Shown one piece after another: positions 52,722 through 61,720 of a DNA stretch of 64,000 nt. Below the pieces are notes generated by a model. It had not been told where the DNA came from and did not search any database. It saw nothing but the letters and a program-made list of their open reading frames with translations. Made by a program: the position numbers and the translations under genes. Origin of the DNA: Variovorax sp. RA8 (GTDB lineage Bacteria > Pseudomonadota > Gammaproteobacteria > Burkholderiales > Burkholderiaceae_C); assembly GCF_901827175.1 (NCBI RefSeq), contig NZ_LR594662.1, positions 5,828,001 through 5,892,000 on the forward strand, read 5' to 3'. Numbering within the stretch: position 1 is the stretch's first letter; every line of letters begins with the position of its first letter.

Positions 52722-55070
52722 TCAGAAGGCCACGGAACCCGGCTCGGGACCGATCGGCACGCCACTCGGTCCAGCGTTGAAGTTGGTAAATTGCCATTCC
52801 GGGGTTTGGCCGACGCCCGGCTTGGACCAGTCGCACACGCCCGACGGGAACGCGGCCGCGAGGCGTGCGAGTTGGCCCCCGCTGAATACGATGCCTCCGT
52901 AGTCGGGGCTGGTCGGCACGAGCGGCTTCAGTTGGCACTGGTAGACGTCCTCAGCGGTTGGCCCGCCTGCGACCCGCCGCGGCGACAGGGTCGGCCTCAA
53001 GGGACAGGCCGGATCTGTCAACGCGAGTTCGGCGGCCAGGTCGGCCTCGGTGGCGCCGCTCGTCGTGAAGCACCCGTCCTTCACGTCCGAAGGCTTGTTG
53101 CTGATGACCTTTGCCTCCAAAGGCGCGTCGCTGGCGTCGTTTTCCATGGCCGAGAGCCAACGGTCCATCATCTTGAAGGACTGGGCCGTCAGCGCGGCGC
53201 CGGTGACAGTATTGCTTCCGCGCATCACATGGTTGGCATGATGGCCGTTGGCCGCATCCAGGCGCGCGCGGGCTTCGTAGCTGCGCCATGTCATGTGGAT
53301 GTCCGCACCTCTCTCGGGCCGCAGGTCGATGATGGGTACCTTCGCGAGGTTCCTTGCGTTGCTGTGCAGCCCGCTGCGGTAGATCTGCGGCAAGAGGTCG
53401 GGCAATGCCCGGAAGCGCGGCGCCGGGATCGTCGGCGCTGCGGCATCGCCACCGGTCCAGGCCATGTCGCTCGTATAGGCCCCGACGCTCTCGTTGAGCT
53501 GGACGAATTGCTCGGCCGATATGGCACCGTCCTGCAGTGCCTTCAGCCCGTACTGCACGCCGGTGTTGTCGTACGGAAGCTTCGGCTTCACGCTACCGTC
53601 GATGTCCGTCACGGTGCCGAAGATCGCAATCATCATGTCGTGAATCGAGCACCGAACCCCGTTCGGCCGCGAGCCGGGCACATAGACCAGCGATGCAGGG
53701 AACCCCGCGCCGCAATTGGCCGCACGCGTCGGATCCTGCGGGTTGATGAACGAGTTGATCCAGGTCTGGCAGTAGGTCGTGGGGTGGCCGTTGATCGCGG
53801 CGCGCGCGCTGTCTGCCAGCGCGCTTCCGTTGGATGTCTGGTAGTAGCGCCCCAGCAGCCCGCAGTCGCGAGTCTCGATCCACGTGGACACCGCATCCGG
53901 ATAGCTCACGCCCGTCTGCAGCCCTTGCAGCAATCCAGGCATGACCGACGCGATCACCGTCTGCATCATCGAGCCGCCGGAGCCGCCATCGGACATCGTG
54001 TAGCGGATTTCTCCGTAGGTGTCGATGATGTGCTCCTTGACCATCATCATGTTTTCGGCGGCGAGTAGTTCGTTGTTGTTGTCGTTGTGATTGGTCAGTT
54101 GGGCGTTCGCAACCATGAAGCCCGCCGCCAGTGCATTCGCATCGAACACGGACCCTCCGGCAGGGGACATGGCGGGCGCTTGCTGAAAGCGATTGCCGGA
54201 CGCCGATGCGCCGAACTTCCAAAAAAGCTTTCCGTTCCAGGCCTTCTGCGGGGACCAGGGTGCCCACGGCTGCGCGGGGTCGAAATAGGCGAGGATGCTG
54301 TACATCCCGCGTCCCATCGTTCCGAGTTCGAGCCGCAGCAGGCGCTTGGCGACCTGGCCCCTGTCGTTGGTGAAGTCCGCGATGTCGGCGTCGGCCGGCC
54401 TGGCTCCTGCCTGGTACTCGACGAAGCACGGATCTGCACCGGTCGTCGTGTACGTGCACGCGGTCCCCTGCTTTGCCTTCGGCTGGTAGTAGTAGAAGAA
54501 CTTGGTGGGCGCGTTGCACTTGTCGTCGGACGGATCGGCGCCGAGCCCGTTGACCCGGGTGGTCACGCTGTCGGAGAGATTCGTGCCTTCGACGGCCAGA
54601 TTGATCGCCTTGCCGTCGGCTGTCGCGCAGATCCACGGCTCGACCTGGACCCCCGCGAATACCGGCCCCCCACGATCGTGGTTCGTGATGACGAGCTTCG
54701 CGCCTTTCCCGTTGCCGCCGGTTGCGGCGACCGTGTTGGTGCCCGGCTTGAGTCCGGAGACCACGCCGAGCATGCGCCCGTCGGCGCGCACGGCAAATTG
54801 CGAGGTAACGTCCGTCCCGCCATTGAGATCGACCTTGATGCCTGTCGCGCTGGCACCCTGAGGCAGGACGATCTCGATAAGTGCATCGCCGTCACTTATC
54901 AGATCGGCTCGATTCGACACCGTCTTGACGGCGGTCGGTGCGGCGGCGGCGGGGGCGGAAGGAGGCGGGAAAAACCCCCCACCGTGATTCGATCCGCCGC
55001 CACAGGCGGCAAGCAGCGCGGCGAAGGCGAGTGCCAACGATGCAGGCAGGTGCGACAGGAACGGTCTCAT
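52722..55070 (-). CDS. DUF6351 family lipoprotein, putative alpha/beta-hydrolase
   Basis: The 782-residue product starts at 55070, after AGAGGAG, with a lipoprotein signal (LALAFAALLAAC). Residues about 50-130 are a beta-rich domain; the rest resembles the DUF6351/tannase-like alpha/beta-hydrolases. SDGGSGGSMMQ contains a GxSxG-like nucleophile elbow, and IIDLRPERGADIHM and GHHANHVMRG supply plausible Asp and His positions. Members have been connected with esterase or polyhydroxyalkanoate-oligomer hydrolysis, but the substrate here is unknown. It is divergent from a Crp/Fnr regulator across 189 bp and is probably its target. Confidence 0.78.
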   Translation of the reverse strand: MRPFLSHLPASLALAFAALLAACGGGSNHGGGFFPPPSAPAAAAPTAVKTVSNRADLISDGDALIEIVLPQGASATGIKVDLNGGTDVTSQFAVRADGRMLGVVSGLKPGTNTVAATGGNGKGAKLVITNHDRGGPVFAGVQVEPWICATADGKAINLAVEGTNLSDSVTTRVNGLGADPSDDKCNAPTKFFYYYQPKAKQGTACTYTTTGADPCFVEYQAGARPADADIADFTNDRGQVAKRLLRLELGTMGRGMYSILAYFDPAQPWAPWSPQKAWNGKLFWKFGASASGNRFQQAPAMSPAGGSVFDANALAAGFMVANAQLTNHNDNNNELLAAENMMMVKEHIIDTYGEIRYTMSDGGSGGSMMQTVIASVMPGLLQGLQTGVSYPDAVSTWIETRDCGLLGRYYQTSNGSALADSARAAINGHPTTYCQTWINSFINPQDPTRAANCGAGFPASLVYVPGSRPNGVRCSIHDMMIAIFGTVTDIDGSVKPKLPYDNTGVQYGLKALQDGAISAEQFVQLNESVGAYTSDMAWTGGDAAAPTIPAPRFRALPDLLPQIYRSGLHSNARNLAKVPIIDLRPERGADIHMTWRSYEARARLDAANGHHANHVMRGSNTVTGAALTAQSFKMMDRWLSAMENDASDAPLEAKVISNKPSDVKDGCFTTSGATEADLAAELALTDPACPLRPTLSPRRVAGGPTAEDVYQCQLKPLVPTSPDYGGIVFSGGQLARLAAAFPSGVCDWSKPGVGQTPEWQFTNFNAGPSGVPIGPEPGSVAF

Positions 55071-55098
55071 GCTATGTCTCCTCTTGACGTTGCGCAGC

Positions 55099-55108
55099 TC
55101 ACCGGTGA
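55099..55108. promoter_or_regulatory. TCACCGGTGA palindrome, candidate regulator site
   Basis: A perfect 10-bp palindrome 29 nt upstream of the DUF6351 start lies in the gap shared with the divergent Crp/Fnr gene. It does not match the textbook Crp or FNR half-sites closely. Confidence 0.3.
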
Positions 55109-55259
55109 CGAACTGCTGCCGGCATTGGAGCCACGTGTACCGGCGCTGACTGTTGTCGCGCGAACATTCCAAGGGGAAGTCCCTAGCCCAGGCGCTTGGC
55201 GTTTACACCCACGCATGCCGTAGTGAGAATGACAAAGGTGCAAACGGATACCCCACCCC

Positions 55260-55958
55260 ATGCGAATCGAAGGAAGCGCCGAACTCTCAAGTGCACTCCG
55301 GGAAGCCAGCTGGGCTCACGGACTCTCAGAGGCCGACCTCGTCGCCGTGGAGCAAAGCGTGCACGAGCGAAGGTTCGCCGCAGGATCGGTCGTGATCCGG
55401 AAGGGCGAGCCCTCGGATCACTGGATCGGCGTCGTGAGCGGCATGGTGAAGGTCGACACCATGGAGGAGGACGGGCGAAGCACCACCTTCATCGGGGTGT
55501 CGCGCGGCGGGTGGCTCGGGGAGGGTTCGGTCCTCAAGAGCGAGTTGCGCCCCTACGAAGTCGTGGCATTGCAGGAAAGCCGGATCGCCTTCATGCCTCG
55601 CAGGACTTTCATGTGGCTTTACGAAACCAGCCTTTCGTTCAACCACTTCCTCATCTCGCAACTGAATGCTCGGCTCGGCCAGTTCATTTCAGTTGTTGAG
55701 CGGGCTCGAATGGGCGATACCTCCGCACAGGTCGCCTTCGGGCTCGCCAGCTTGTTCGATCCGCTTCTCAATCCGTCGGCAGGCCGAAAGGTTCGCATTT
55801 CGCAGGAAGAGCTTGGCAAGCTGTGTGGGCTCTCGCGTCAGGTCGTCAGCAGTGGACTGCATCGGCTGCAGCAGGTCGGCTTGATCGCTGTCGAGTACGG
55901 GCAGATTCGTGTGATCGACATTTCCGGGCTGAACAAGGTTGCCGGAATTGCGGGTTGA
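55260..55958 (+). CDS. Crp/Fnr-family transcriptional regulator
   Basis: The 232-residue product has an N-terminal cyclic-nucleotide-binding-like beta-roll (about 20-135, FAAGSVVIRKGEPSDHWIGV, RGGWLGEGSVLKSELRPYEV), a long dimer helix (NHFLISQLNARLGQFISVVE) and a C-terminal winged helix (ISQEELGKLCGLSRQVVSSG). There is no N-terminal Cys cluster for an iron-sulphur centre and no clear cAMP-binding Arg-Ser pair, so the ligand is unknown. It is divergent from the DUF6351 gene, which is the most likely target. Confidence 0.92.
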   Translation: MRIEGSAELSSALREASWAHGLSEADLVAVEQSVHERRFAAGSVVIRKGEPSDHWIGVVSGMVKVDTMEEDGRSTTFIGVSRGGWLGEGSVLKSELRPYEVVALQESRIAFMPRRTFMWLYETSLSFNHFLISQLNARLGQFISVVERARMGDTSAQVAFGLASLFDPLLNPSAGRKVRISQEELGKLCGLSRQVVSSGLHRLQQVGLIAVEYGQIRVIDISGLNKVAGIAG

Positions 55959-56027
55959 CGTGTTCAGGCACAGGCCCACCACGTCGCCCGGCTTCTCGAT
56001 GAAGAAGGCAAGCGCTCCGGCTGCACA

Positions 56028-56144
56028 CTATCCGAGGCTCCAGCGCGCGATCAGCAGCAGGCCCGGGCCCAGCACCAGCAGCAGCACGAAGGGCACGACC
56101 AACCAGGACGCGTCGTGCTGCTCGGGGTTGTCCAGTCTCTTCAT
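56028..56144 (-). CDS. 38-residue single-helix membrane protein
   Basis: The frame begins MKRLDNPEQHDASW, continues into one hydrophobic helix (LVVPFVLLLVLGPGLLLIAR) and ends WSLG. The start has a well-placed AAGGAAGA 5 nt upstream, nearly the same leader as the small gene 27 bp before it. No family is recognised. Small single-helix proteins often stabilise or regulate larger membrane complexes, but no such complex is encoded beside it. Confidence 0.6.
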   Translation of the reverse strand: MKRLDNPEQHDASWLVVPFVLLLVLGPGLLLIARWSLG

Positions 56145-56170
56145 GGCGATCTTCCTTGGATGGCGGACAC

Positions 56171-56440
56171 TCAAAAGGTGGCAACCGCTTCATCCGGCAC
56201 CGGTTCGGCATTGCGCAGCACCTCGCTCGCGGCCGGGACCGCGGAGTCCCACACACCCGTGGCCGCGGGCGCGGCGCCCGTCGATGCGTCGGGATGGCTC
56301 GCTCCCACCTCCCAATGACCAAGCAGGACCATTGCCGCGAGCAGGGCAATGGCCAGCGTCGCGGAAAACAGCAGTTGCGGCATGCGGCACCGCAGGCGGG
56401 CGGGCCGATTGACGAAGACGGTATGCGGATGCGGCTGCAT
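56171..56440 (-). CDS. 89-residue membrane-anchored protein
   Basis: The product has a basic N-terminus (MQPHPHTVFVNRPARLRCR), a transmembrane helix (LLFSATLAIALLAAMVLLGH) and an Ala/Pro/Glu-rich periplasmic tail ending DEAVATF. AAGGAAGGAA precedes ATG 56440, resembling the leader of the next small gene, so the two probably form an operon. No family is recognised. It lies after the two-component system but is separated from it by 128 bp. Confidence 0.6.
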   Translation of the reverse strand: MQPHPHTVFVNRPARLRCRMPQLLFSATLAIALLAAMVLLGHWEVGASHPDASTGAAPAATGVWDSAVPAASEVLRNAEPVPDEAVATF

Positions 56441-56568
56441 GGCGATTCCTTCCTTGCTCGAGATGCGCGACGTGCGCATGCATCCAATCTAGAAGGGAAG
56501 CGCGCACTGGGAAATTCCGCATTCACGCCGGGCATCCCGCATTCGCGGGAGGACCGCGCCGTCGGTGC

Positions 56569-58473
56569 TCAGGCCGCCGCTGCCGCAGGTACCGTCATCG
56601 GCAGGCGCAACACGACGCAGCAGCCGCCGGCGACCACTGAGCGCAGCTCCAGGCTGCCGCCCAGCCGCTCGGCGCGCGAGCGCATGTTGTGCAGGCCACG
56701 GCCGCCCTGCCGTCCGGGCTCGGGGTCCAGGCCGCGGCCGTTGTCCTCGATCTCCATCTCCAGCATCTCGCCCGCGCGCCGCAGCCGCACCTGGACCCGC
56801 GTGGCGCCGGCGTGCTTGAGCACGTTGGTCAGCGCCTCCTGCGCTACGCGCAGCAATTGCAGCGCGGCATGCGGCGAGAGCGTCCTCCCGTCCTCGGGCA
56901 TGTCGATGTCCCAGCCCGAGCGCACGCCGGCCGCGAGCAGCTGGCCCTCCCAGCGGAACATGAAGTTGCCCAGCGCCGCGCCCAGGTCGTGCTCGCCGGA
57001 AGCCAGCGCGTCCAGCGCCAGCCGCATGTCGGCGATGCAGGCGCGCAGCGCGCCGGCGATCTGCGCCTCGTCCATGTCGCCGCGTTCCACCCGCGACAGC
57101 GAGGTGAAGAGCTGCGAGCCCAGGCCATCGTGCAGGTCGCGCATGATCAGCTGGCGCTCCTCCGCAGCGGCATGCTCGCGCTCCAGCGCGGCCACGCGCG
57201 CATAGTTTTCGGCCAGCGCGCGCTCGCGGTCCGCCACCCGCGTCTCCAGCGTGCGGTTGAGCTCCTCCAGCGAATGCAGGGTGCGCAGGAAGCGCGCCGT
57301 CAGCAGCGCGCCCATGGCCAGCAGCAGGGTGTTGGACCCGTAGTGCAGCAGGTGGATGCGATGGCCGGTCCATTCCGGGAAGAAGCGCCCGAGCAGGCGC
57401 GGGTCCCAAGTCAGCAGGTAGTCGTGGATGCCCACCAGCACGGCGAAGGCCATGACGGCCGAGAGCGCGGCGGCCGTCAGCGTGCCGCGACGCCGCGCAT
57501 AGACGAATGCGACCGCGATGATCAGCAGCCCCACGCCCACCATGCCGCCCAGCCACCAGCGCGCAATGGCCTGCTCGGCCCCGAAGCCGCCGAGCGCGAA
57601 CCACAGCGGCCCGACCAGCCCGTAGGCGACCAGCGCCCGGTCCAGCCAGGGCCGGCGCATGCCCGCGTAGTGCAGCGTGAACACCGCCATCACGATCACG
57701 AAGCCGCCGGTGGCGCACTGGTAGAGCACGCGCCACCACTGCCAGAGGCCGACGGGCAGCGTGTCGATGAGGAAGGTCATGGTTCGCACGGCCCACAGCA
57801 CCGCCGCCAGCCCGAACAGGCCGTAGAGCGACTCGTCCGGGCGGCGCCACCAGATGAAGGCGACGAAGCCGGCCACCAGCAGCGACACCAGCACCGTGAG
57901 CTCGGGCACCGTGCGCACCCAAAACAGGCGCCGGTTGTGCAGCGGCTGGATCTCGTCCTGCGGCCCGACGCTGACCTGCGGGAAGCGCAGCGGATAGTCC
58001 AGGGAGGGCATGGCGCGGATCGCCAGCTCGTTGTAGCCCGGGCGCAGCAGCGAGGCGGGCAGCAGCGCCGTCTGGGGCCGGTAGGTGCGCGCATGGACCG
58101 TCGCGCTGCGCTCCGCTACGCTGCCGATCAGGCTGCCGTTGAGCCAGATCTCGCCGCCGTCGTAGAAGTAGGGCACATACACGGCCCATTGCAACTGGCG
58201 CGCGGGGTCGTCCGGGTAGTCGAGGCCGATGCGGTACCAGGCGGGCGCGCGCGCCAGCGCCGGGCGCGAATAGCCGGCGTCGTCGGGCAAGGTCACCGGC
58301 TGCCAGCCGGCGCCGGGCGGCGGCGGCGTGCGCTCCACCGTCGGCGCCGAGAGCACGACGGCGTGGCGTGGCGACTGCAGCGCCGCCGCGGCGCCGTCCG
58401 CGAGGCAGGCCAGGACCAGGAGGAGCAGCACCAGCCCTGCCGCCCGCGCGCCGGGGCGGCGCGCTCCGGGCAT
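56569..58473 (-). CDS. sensor histidine kinase, 7TM-DISM type (NarX/DegS-like catalytic core)
   Basis: The 634-residue product has a signal segment, a periplasmic galactose-binding-like DISM extracellular domain (about 35-170, YVPYFYDGGEIWLNGSLIGS), seven transmembrane helices (about 180-390) and a HisKA_3 core with phospho-acceptor His448 in MRDLHDGLGSQLFTSLSRVE. The HATPase has QLLRVAQEALTNVLKHAGAT and EDNGRGLDP. Its ATG overlaps the stop of the upstream response-regulator gene (TGATG). DISM domains are thought to bind carbohydrate or related small ligands. The partner regulator is evident from the coupling. Confidence 0.93.
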   Translation of the reverse strand: MPGARRPGARAAGLVLLLLVLACLADGAAAALQSPRHAVVLSAPTVERTPPPPGAGWQPVTLPDDAGYSRPALARAPAWYRIGLDYPDDPARQLQWAVYVPYFYDGGEIWLNGSLIGSVAERSATVHARTYRPQTALLPASLLRPGYNELAIRAMPSLDYPLRFPQVSVGPQDEIQPLHNRRLFWVRTVPELTVLVSLLVAGFVAFIWWRRPDESLYGLFGLAAVLWAVRTMTFLIDTLPVGLWQWWRVLYQCATGGFVIVMAVFTLHYAGMRRPWLDRALVAYGLVGPLWFALGGFGAEQAIARWWLGGMVGVGLLIIAVAFVYARRRGTLTAAALSAVMAFAVLVGIHDYLLTWDPRLLGRFFPEWTGHRIHLLHYGSNTLLLAMGALLTARFLRTLHSLEELNRTLETRVADRERALAENYARVAALEREHAAAEERQLIMRDLHDGLGSQLFTSLSRVERGDMDEAQIAGALRACIADMRLALDALASGEHDLGAALGNFMFRWEGQLLAAGVRSGWDIDMPEDGRTLSPHAALQLLRVAQEALTNVLKHAGATRVQVRLRRAGEMLEMEIEDNGRGLDPEPGRQGGRGLHNMRSRAERLGGSLELRSVVAGGCCVVLRLPMTVPAAAAA

Positions 58474-59135
58474 CACAGAAGCCCCATCTGGCTCGCTTCG
58501 TAGACCGCCTCGCCACGCGAATGCACGGCGAGCTTGCGGTAGATCTTCTTCACATGCGCCACCACGGTGTGGGGCGAGATCTCGGTCAGCTCCCCGATGG
58601 TCTCGAAGCTCAGGCCCTTGGCGGCCAGCCGCAGGATCTCGGTCTCGCGCTCCGTCAGCGGCGAAGGCGGCGCCTCCCTGGGCGCGGGCTGCTTGGGCGG
58701 CGTCGGCGCCGCGCTGATGCGGAAGCGCGCCAGCACGCGCCGCGCGATGCTGGGGCTGATGGGCGAGCCGCCGGCCCGCAGCTCGTGGATGCTGGCGGCG
58801 ATGCGCCCGGCGCCCGCATCCTTCAGCAGGTAGCCGGTGGCGCCGGCCTCGATCGAGGCCACCACGTGCTGGTCGTCGCCGAACATGGTGACCACCAGCA
58901 CGTCGCACTGCGGATGGTGACGCGCCGCGTGGCGGATCACCTCCACGCCGTCGATGTCGGGCAGGCCCAGGTCGACCAGCATCACGTCGGGCGGCTGGGC
59001 GTCCAGCATCGCGATCGCCGCGCGCCCGGTTCCCACCACGCCCGCCAGGGCGAGGCCCGGGTCGGCGAGCACCGCCTCCGAGAAGCGGCGCATGAACTCG
59101 GGTGTGTCTTCGACGATCAGCACGCTGGTGGTCAT
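58473..59135 (-). CDS. NarL/FixJ-family response regulator
   Basis: The 220-residue product has a receiver domain (VLIVEDTPEF, phospho-acceptor Asp55 in VMLVDLGLPDIDG, conserved Thr in LVVTMFGDD and Lys in GYLLKDAGA) and a C-terminal LuxR-type helix-turn-helix (LTERETEILRLAAKGLSFET, then ISPHTVVAHVKKIYRKL). It precedes and is translationally coupled to the DISM kinase gene. Targets are unknown; the closest small genes are the two membrane-protein genes beyond the kinase. Confidence 0.95.
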   Translation of the reverse strand: MTTSVLIVEDTPEFMRRFSEAVLADPGLALAGVVGTGRAAIAMLDAQPPDVMLVDLGLPDIDGVEVIRHAARHHPQCDVLVVTMFGDDQHVVASIEAGATGYLLKDAGAGRIAASIHELRAGGSPISPSIARRVLARFRISAAPTPPKQPAPREAPPSPLTERETEILRLAAKGLSFETIGELTEISPHTVVAHVKKIYRKLAVHSRGEAVYEASQMGLL

Positions 59136-59253
59136 GGCAGCCCCTGTTGCAATGCGGCAATGCACGCGGGGGATTTTCCCACCGGGCTTGCGCCCGGCCA
59201 TAGCGCAAACGCGGTACGGGACGCATGGGATACTGGCCGGCCATCCCCCCGAC

Positions 59254-60510
59254 ATGAACGATCTTTCCCTTTTCCTGCCCTGCGCCGCCGGCGTGGAGGA
59301 CTTCCTGGCCCAGGAGGTGCACGCGCTGACCGGCCGCGCCGGCGATGAGCTCCTGGTCCTGCGCGGCGGCGTGCGCGTGCGCGCCGACTGGCGCCAGGCC
59401 CTGAAGCTCAACCTGCACAGCCGGCTCGCGCAGCGCGTGCTGATCGAGCTGGCCCATGCGCCCTACCGCAGCGAGCACGATCTCTACGACATCGCCGGCG
59501 GCGTGGCCTGGGAGCTCTGGTTCACGCCGAAGAACACCTTCAAGATCGAGACCACGGCCCAGCACAGTCCGCTCAAGAGCCTCAACTTCGCGACCCTGCG
59601 CATCAAGGACGCGATCGCCGACCGCTTCCGCGCCAAGGCGAACGGCGTGCGCCCCAGCATCGAGACCCAGTGGCCCGACGCGCGCGTCTTCGCGCACCTC
59701 GACGCGGAGCACTGCACCCTCTACATCGACACTTCCGGCGAGCCGCTCTTCAAGCGCGGCTGGCGCCAGGACAAGGGCGACGCGCCGCTGAAGGAGACGC
59801 TGGCCGCGGCCATGCTGGCCGCCAGCGGCTGGTGGAACCCCGAGCGCGGCGAGGTCTCGCCGGTGCCGCTCTACGACCCCTGCTGCGGCAGCGGCACCAT
59901 CGTCATCGAGGCCGCGCAGCTGGCGCTGGGCATCGCGCCCGGCACCCAGCGGCGCTTCGGCTTCGAGAAGCTGCTGCCCTTCCAGGCGCATGTGTGGCAG
60001 GCCCTCAAGGCCGAGGCGCAGGCCGCGGTGAGGCAGGCGCTGCCGGCCCCCATCTTCGGCTCCGACGTGTCGCACCGCATGGTCGACTTCGCCGAACGCA
60101 ATGCCGAGCGCGCGGGCGTGGCCAGCGCCGTGCAGCTGCGCGGCGGCGATGCGCTGCAGCGCATGCCGCCCGCCGAGTCGGGCGTGATCGTGCTCAACCC
60201 GCCCTATGGCGAGCGCATCGAGGTCGGCGGCGTGGCGGGCGATGGCCGCGGCAATCGCGGCAGCCGCAGCAGCCGTGAAGAGGCCCAGACCGAGGACGGC
60301 GGCGAGTTCTTCGTGCAGCTCGCCAGCCACTGGAAGAAGCACTACGCCGGCTGGACCGCCTGGGTGCTCACGCCCGACCTGCAGCTGCCCAAGCGCATGC
60401 GGCTCAAGGAATCGCGCCGCGTGCCGATGTGGAACGGGCCGATCGAGTGCCGGCTGTTCCGCTTCGACATGGTCGCAGGCTCCGCGCGCGGCAGCAGGAC
60501 GGTTGCATAA
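59254..60510 (+). CDS. THUMP-domain class I SAM-dependent RNA methyltransferase (RlmL N-terminal type)
   Basis: The 418-residue product has an N-terminal ferredoxin-like/THUMP region (1-about 155), then a Rossmann methyltransferase with PLYDPCCGSGTIVIEAAQLA as motif I and NPPYGER at about 315-321, the N6-adenine/N2-guanine amino-methyltransferase motif. This matches the m2G2445-forming half of E. coli RlmL; the RlmK half is absent, as is usual in betaproteobacteria. An insertion of Gly/Arg/Ser-rich residues (GDGRGNRGSRSSREEAQTED) follows the NPPY motif. Methylation of 23S rRNA is the likely role. Confidence 0.9.
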   Translation: MNDLSLFLPCAAGVEDFLAQEVHALTGRAGDELLVLRGGVRVRADWRQALKLNLHSRLAQRVLIELAHAPYRSEHDLYDIAGGVAWELWFTPKNTFKIETTAQHSPLKSLNFATLRIKDAIADRFRAKANGVRPSIETQWPDARVFAHLDAEHCTLYIDTSGEPLFKRGWRQDKGDAPLKETLAAAMLAASGWWNPERGEVSPVPLYDPCCGSGTIVIEAAQLALGIAPGTQRRFGFEKLLPFQAHVWQALKAEAQAAVRQALPAPIFGSDVSHRMVDFAERNAERAGVASAVQLRGGDALQRMPPAESGVIVLNPPYGERIEVGGVAGDGRGNRGSRSSREEAQTEDGGEFFVQLASHWKKHYAGWTAWVLTPDLQLPKRMRLKESRRVPMWNGPIECRLFRFDMVAGSARGSRTVA

Positions 60511-60861
60511 AGCACACAGGGCGCAAGGAATACGACCACCCTCGGTTGACCCTGCCATGTTGCCTTGCAACAATCTCGCATCTTTATTTCGGAGCCTCGT
60601 GCGTGGACAGTGCCAGTCGAATCAGCGATGTGACGCGAACCCCGTCGTTTGCGGCATCTTCGGCACCCCAGTAGCGCAGCTCCCATGCGCTGCACGCCGA
60701 ATCCGCCGCAGCGCAAAGCCTGTTACCCGCAGGCGCTTCTTGTTTCCCCGGTCCGCTTCCCGTCGTTGATGCATGCAGCATCGGTGCGCAGCCGCGCATC
60801 GCACGGCTGCAGCTGCCTGGATCGTTCCCGCCGCGGCTCTTCACTGCGAAGGAGCCTTGTC
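60511..60861. other. 351-bp gap without a supported gene
   Basis: A minus-strand frame at 60584-60844 ends in a protein-like ELRYWGAEDAANDGVRVTSL, but the rest looks random and it has no ribosome-binding site. No hairpin terminator or repeat was found here. It may contain a decayed gene. Confidence 0.5.
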
Positions 60862-61053
60862 ATGTGCCTACGGACGAATGCCCATCCGCCCGCTCACACG
60901 CGTGATCGGGCGACTTCTTCGCCCAGCCCTGCCGAGAAGGAAAGCGCGCTGGACCAGGCCCAGTCGCTGGACCGGAGCGGCCTGTGGCCCTGCCGGCGCA
61001 TCCGCAACTTCCTGCTGGCGCAGCAGCCCGCGCGCGGCGCGGCGCTGAAGTAG
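60862..61053 (+). CDS. 63-residue hypothetical protein
   Basis: The frame starts at ATG 60862 with GAAGGAG 7 nt upstream and gives a polar, Arg/Ser/Pro-rich peptide ending SLDRSGLWPCRRIRNFLLAQ and a short basic tail. There is no signal or membrane segment. The good ribosome-binding site is the main support. I do not recognise a family, and the prediction could be spurious in high-GC DNA. Confidence 0.4.
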   Translation: MCLRTNAHPPAHTRDRATSSPSPAEKESALDQAQSLDRSGLWPCRRIRNFLLAQQPARGAALK

Positions 61054-61081
61054 CCGAGGGCGCGGCGCACGGAGCAAACGC

Positions 61082-61660
61082 TCAGAGATCGATGCGGTAG
61101 CGCCACTCGGGCGTGCCGCCCAGCTCAGGCATCTTGATGAACTTCTCGACGAGAACCCCGCCGTTGGCGCAGATCACCCGCTGCGATGCCAGGTTGTCGG
61201 GACTGGTGGTGATCTCGACATAGGCCAGGCCTTCGGCGCGGGCCTCGCGCAGCATCAGCCCGAGCGCCCGCGTGGCATGGCCCCGGCCGCTCTTCCATGG
61301 CACCACGGCATAGCCGATGTGGCCCAGGCAATAGGCAGGCAGGGCGTTGCTGCCGCGCTGCCAGCGCAAGGAAATGCTGCCGCAGAACTCGCCGTCCCAG
61401 ATCCAGCGGCGATAGCCGGGCAGCCGGGGCACGACGGTGCCGTCCGGCAAGGCGACAGGCAGCCCCTTGGCGTCGCGGTCGACCATCCCTTCGAGAAAGC
61501 GCGCGGGATCCGCCCGGATCCGCGCCAGCTCCTCGAACCCGGCCGCGGGCCACAGGTTGTTGGGCGACCAGCCGCGCTCGAGCGCCGCAACATAGCTGGA
61601 AAGATATTTGCGCGCGGGCCAGACCAGTTCGCTCGCCGCGCAGTCATCCGGATGAGACAT
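61082..61660 (-). CDS. GNAT-family N-acetyltransferase
   Basis: The 192-residue product has the acetyl-CoA-binding core typical of GNAT: HIGYAVVPWKSGRGHATRAL is motif A with the (Q/R)xxGx(G/A) loop (SGRGHA), followed by GLMLREARAEGLAYVEITTS and NLASQRVICANGGVLVEKF, the asparagine-containing motif B. The upstream half (RRWIWDGEFCGSISLRWQRG) matches members that acetylate small molecules or peptides. The substrate is not predictable. It is a monocistronic gene 60 bp downstream of the CBS-domain gene. Confidence 0.9.
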   Translation of the reverse strand: MSHPDDCAASELVWPARKYLSSYVAALERGWSPNNLWPAAGFEELARIRADPARFLEGMVDRDAKGLPVALPDGTVVPRLPGYRRWIWDGEFCGSISLRWQRGSNALPAYCLGHIGYAVVPWKSGRGHATRALGLMLREARAEGLAYVEITTSPDNLASQRVICANGGVLVEKFIKMPELGGTPEWRYRIDL

Positions 61661-61720
61661 GTTGTGAATACTTCGCCTGCGCCGACCTCGACGCCATCGT
61701 TGCGCAGCATGCCACGGCCT

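Noticed and set aside
60584..60844. Minus-strand 86-codon frame with a protein-like C-terminus
   Set aside because: No ribosome-binding site, random N-terminal half and no family; left as part of a gap.
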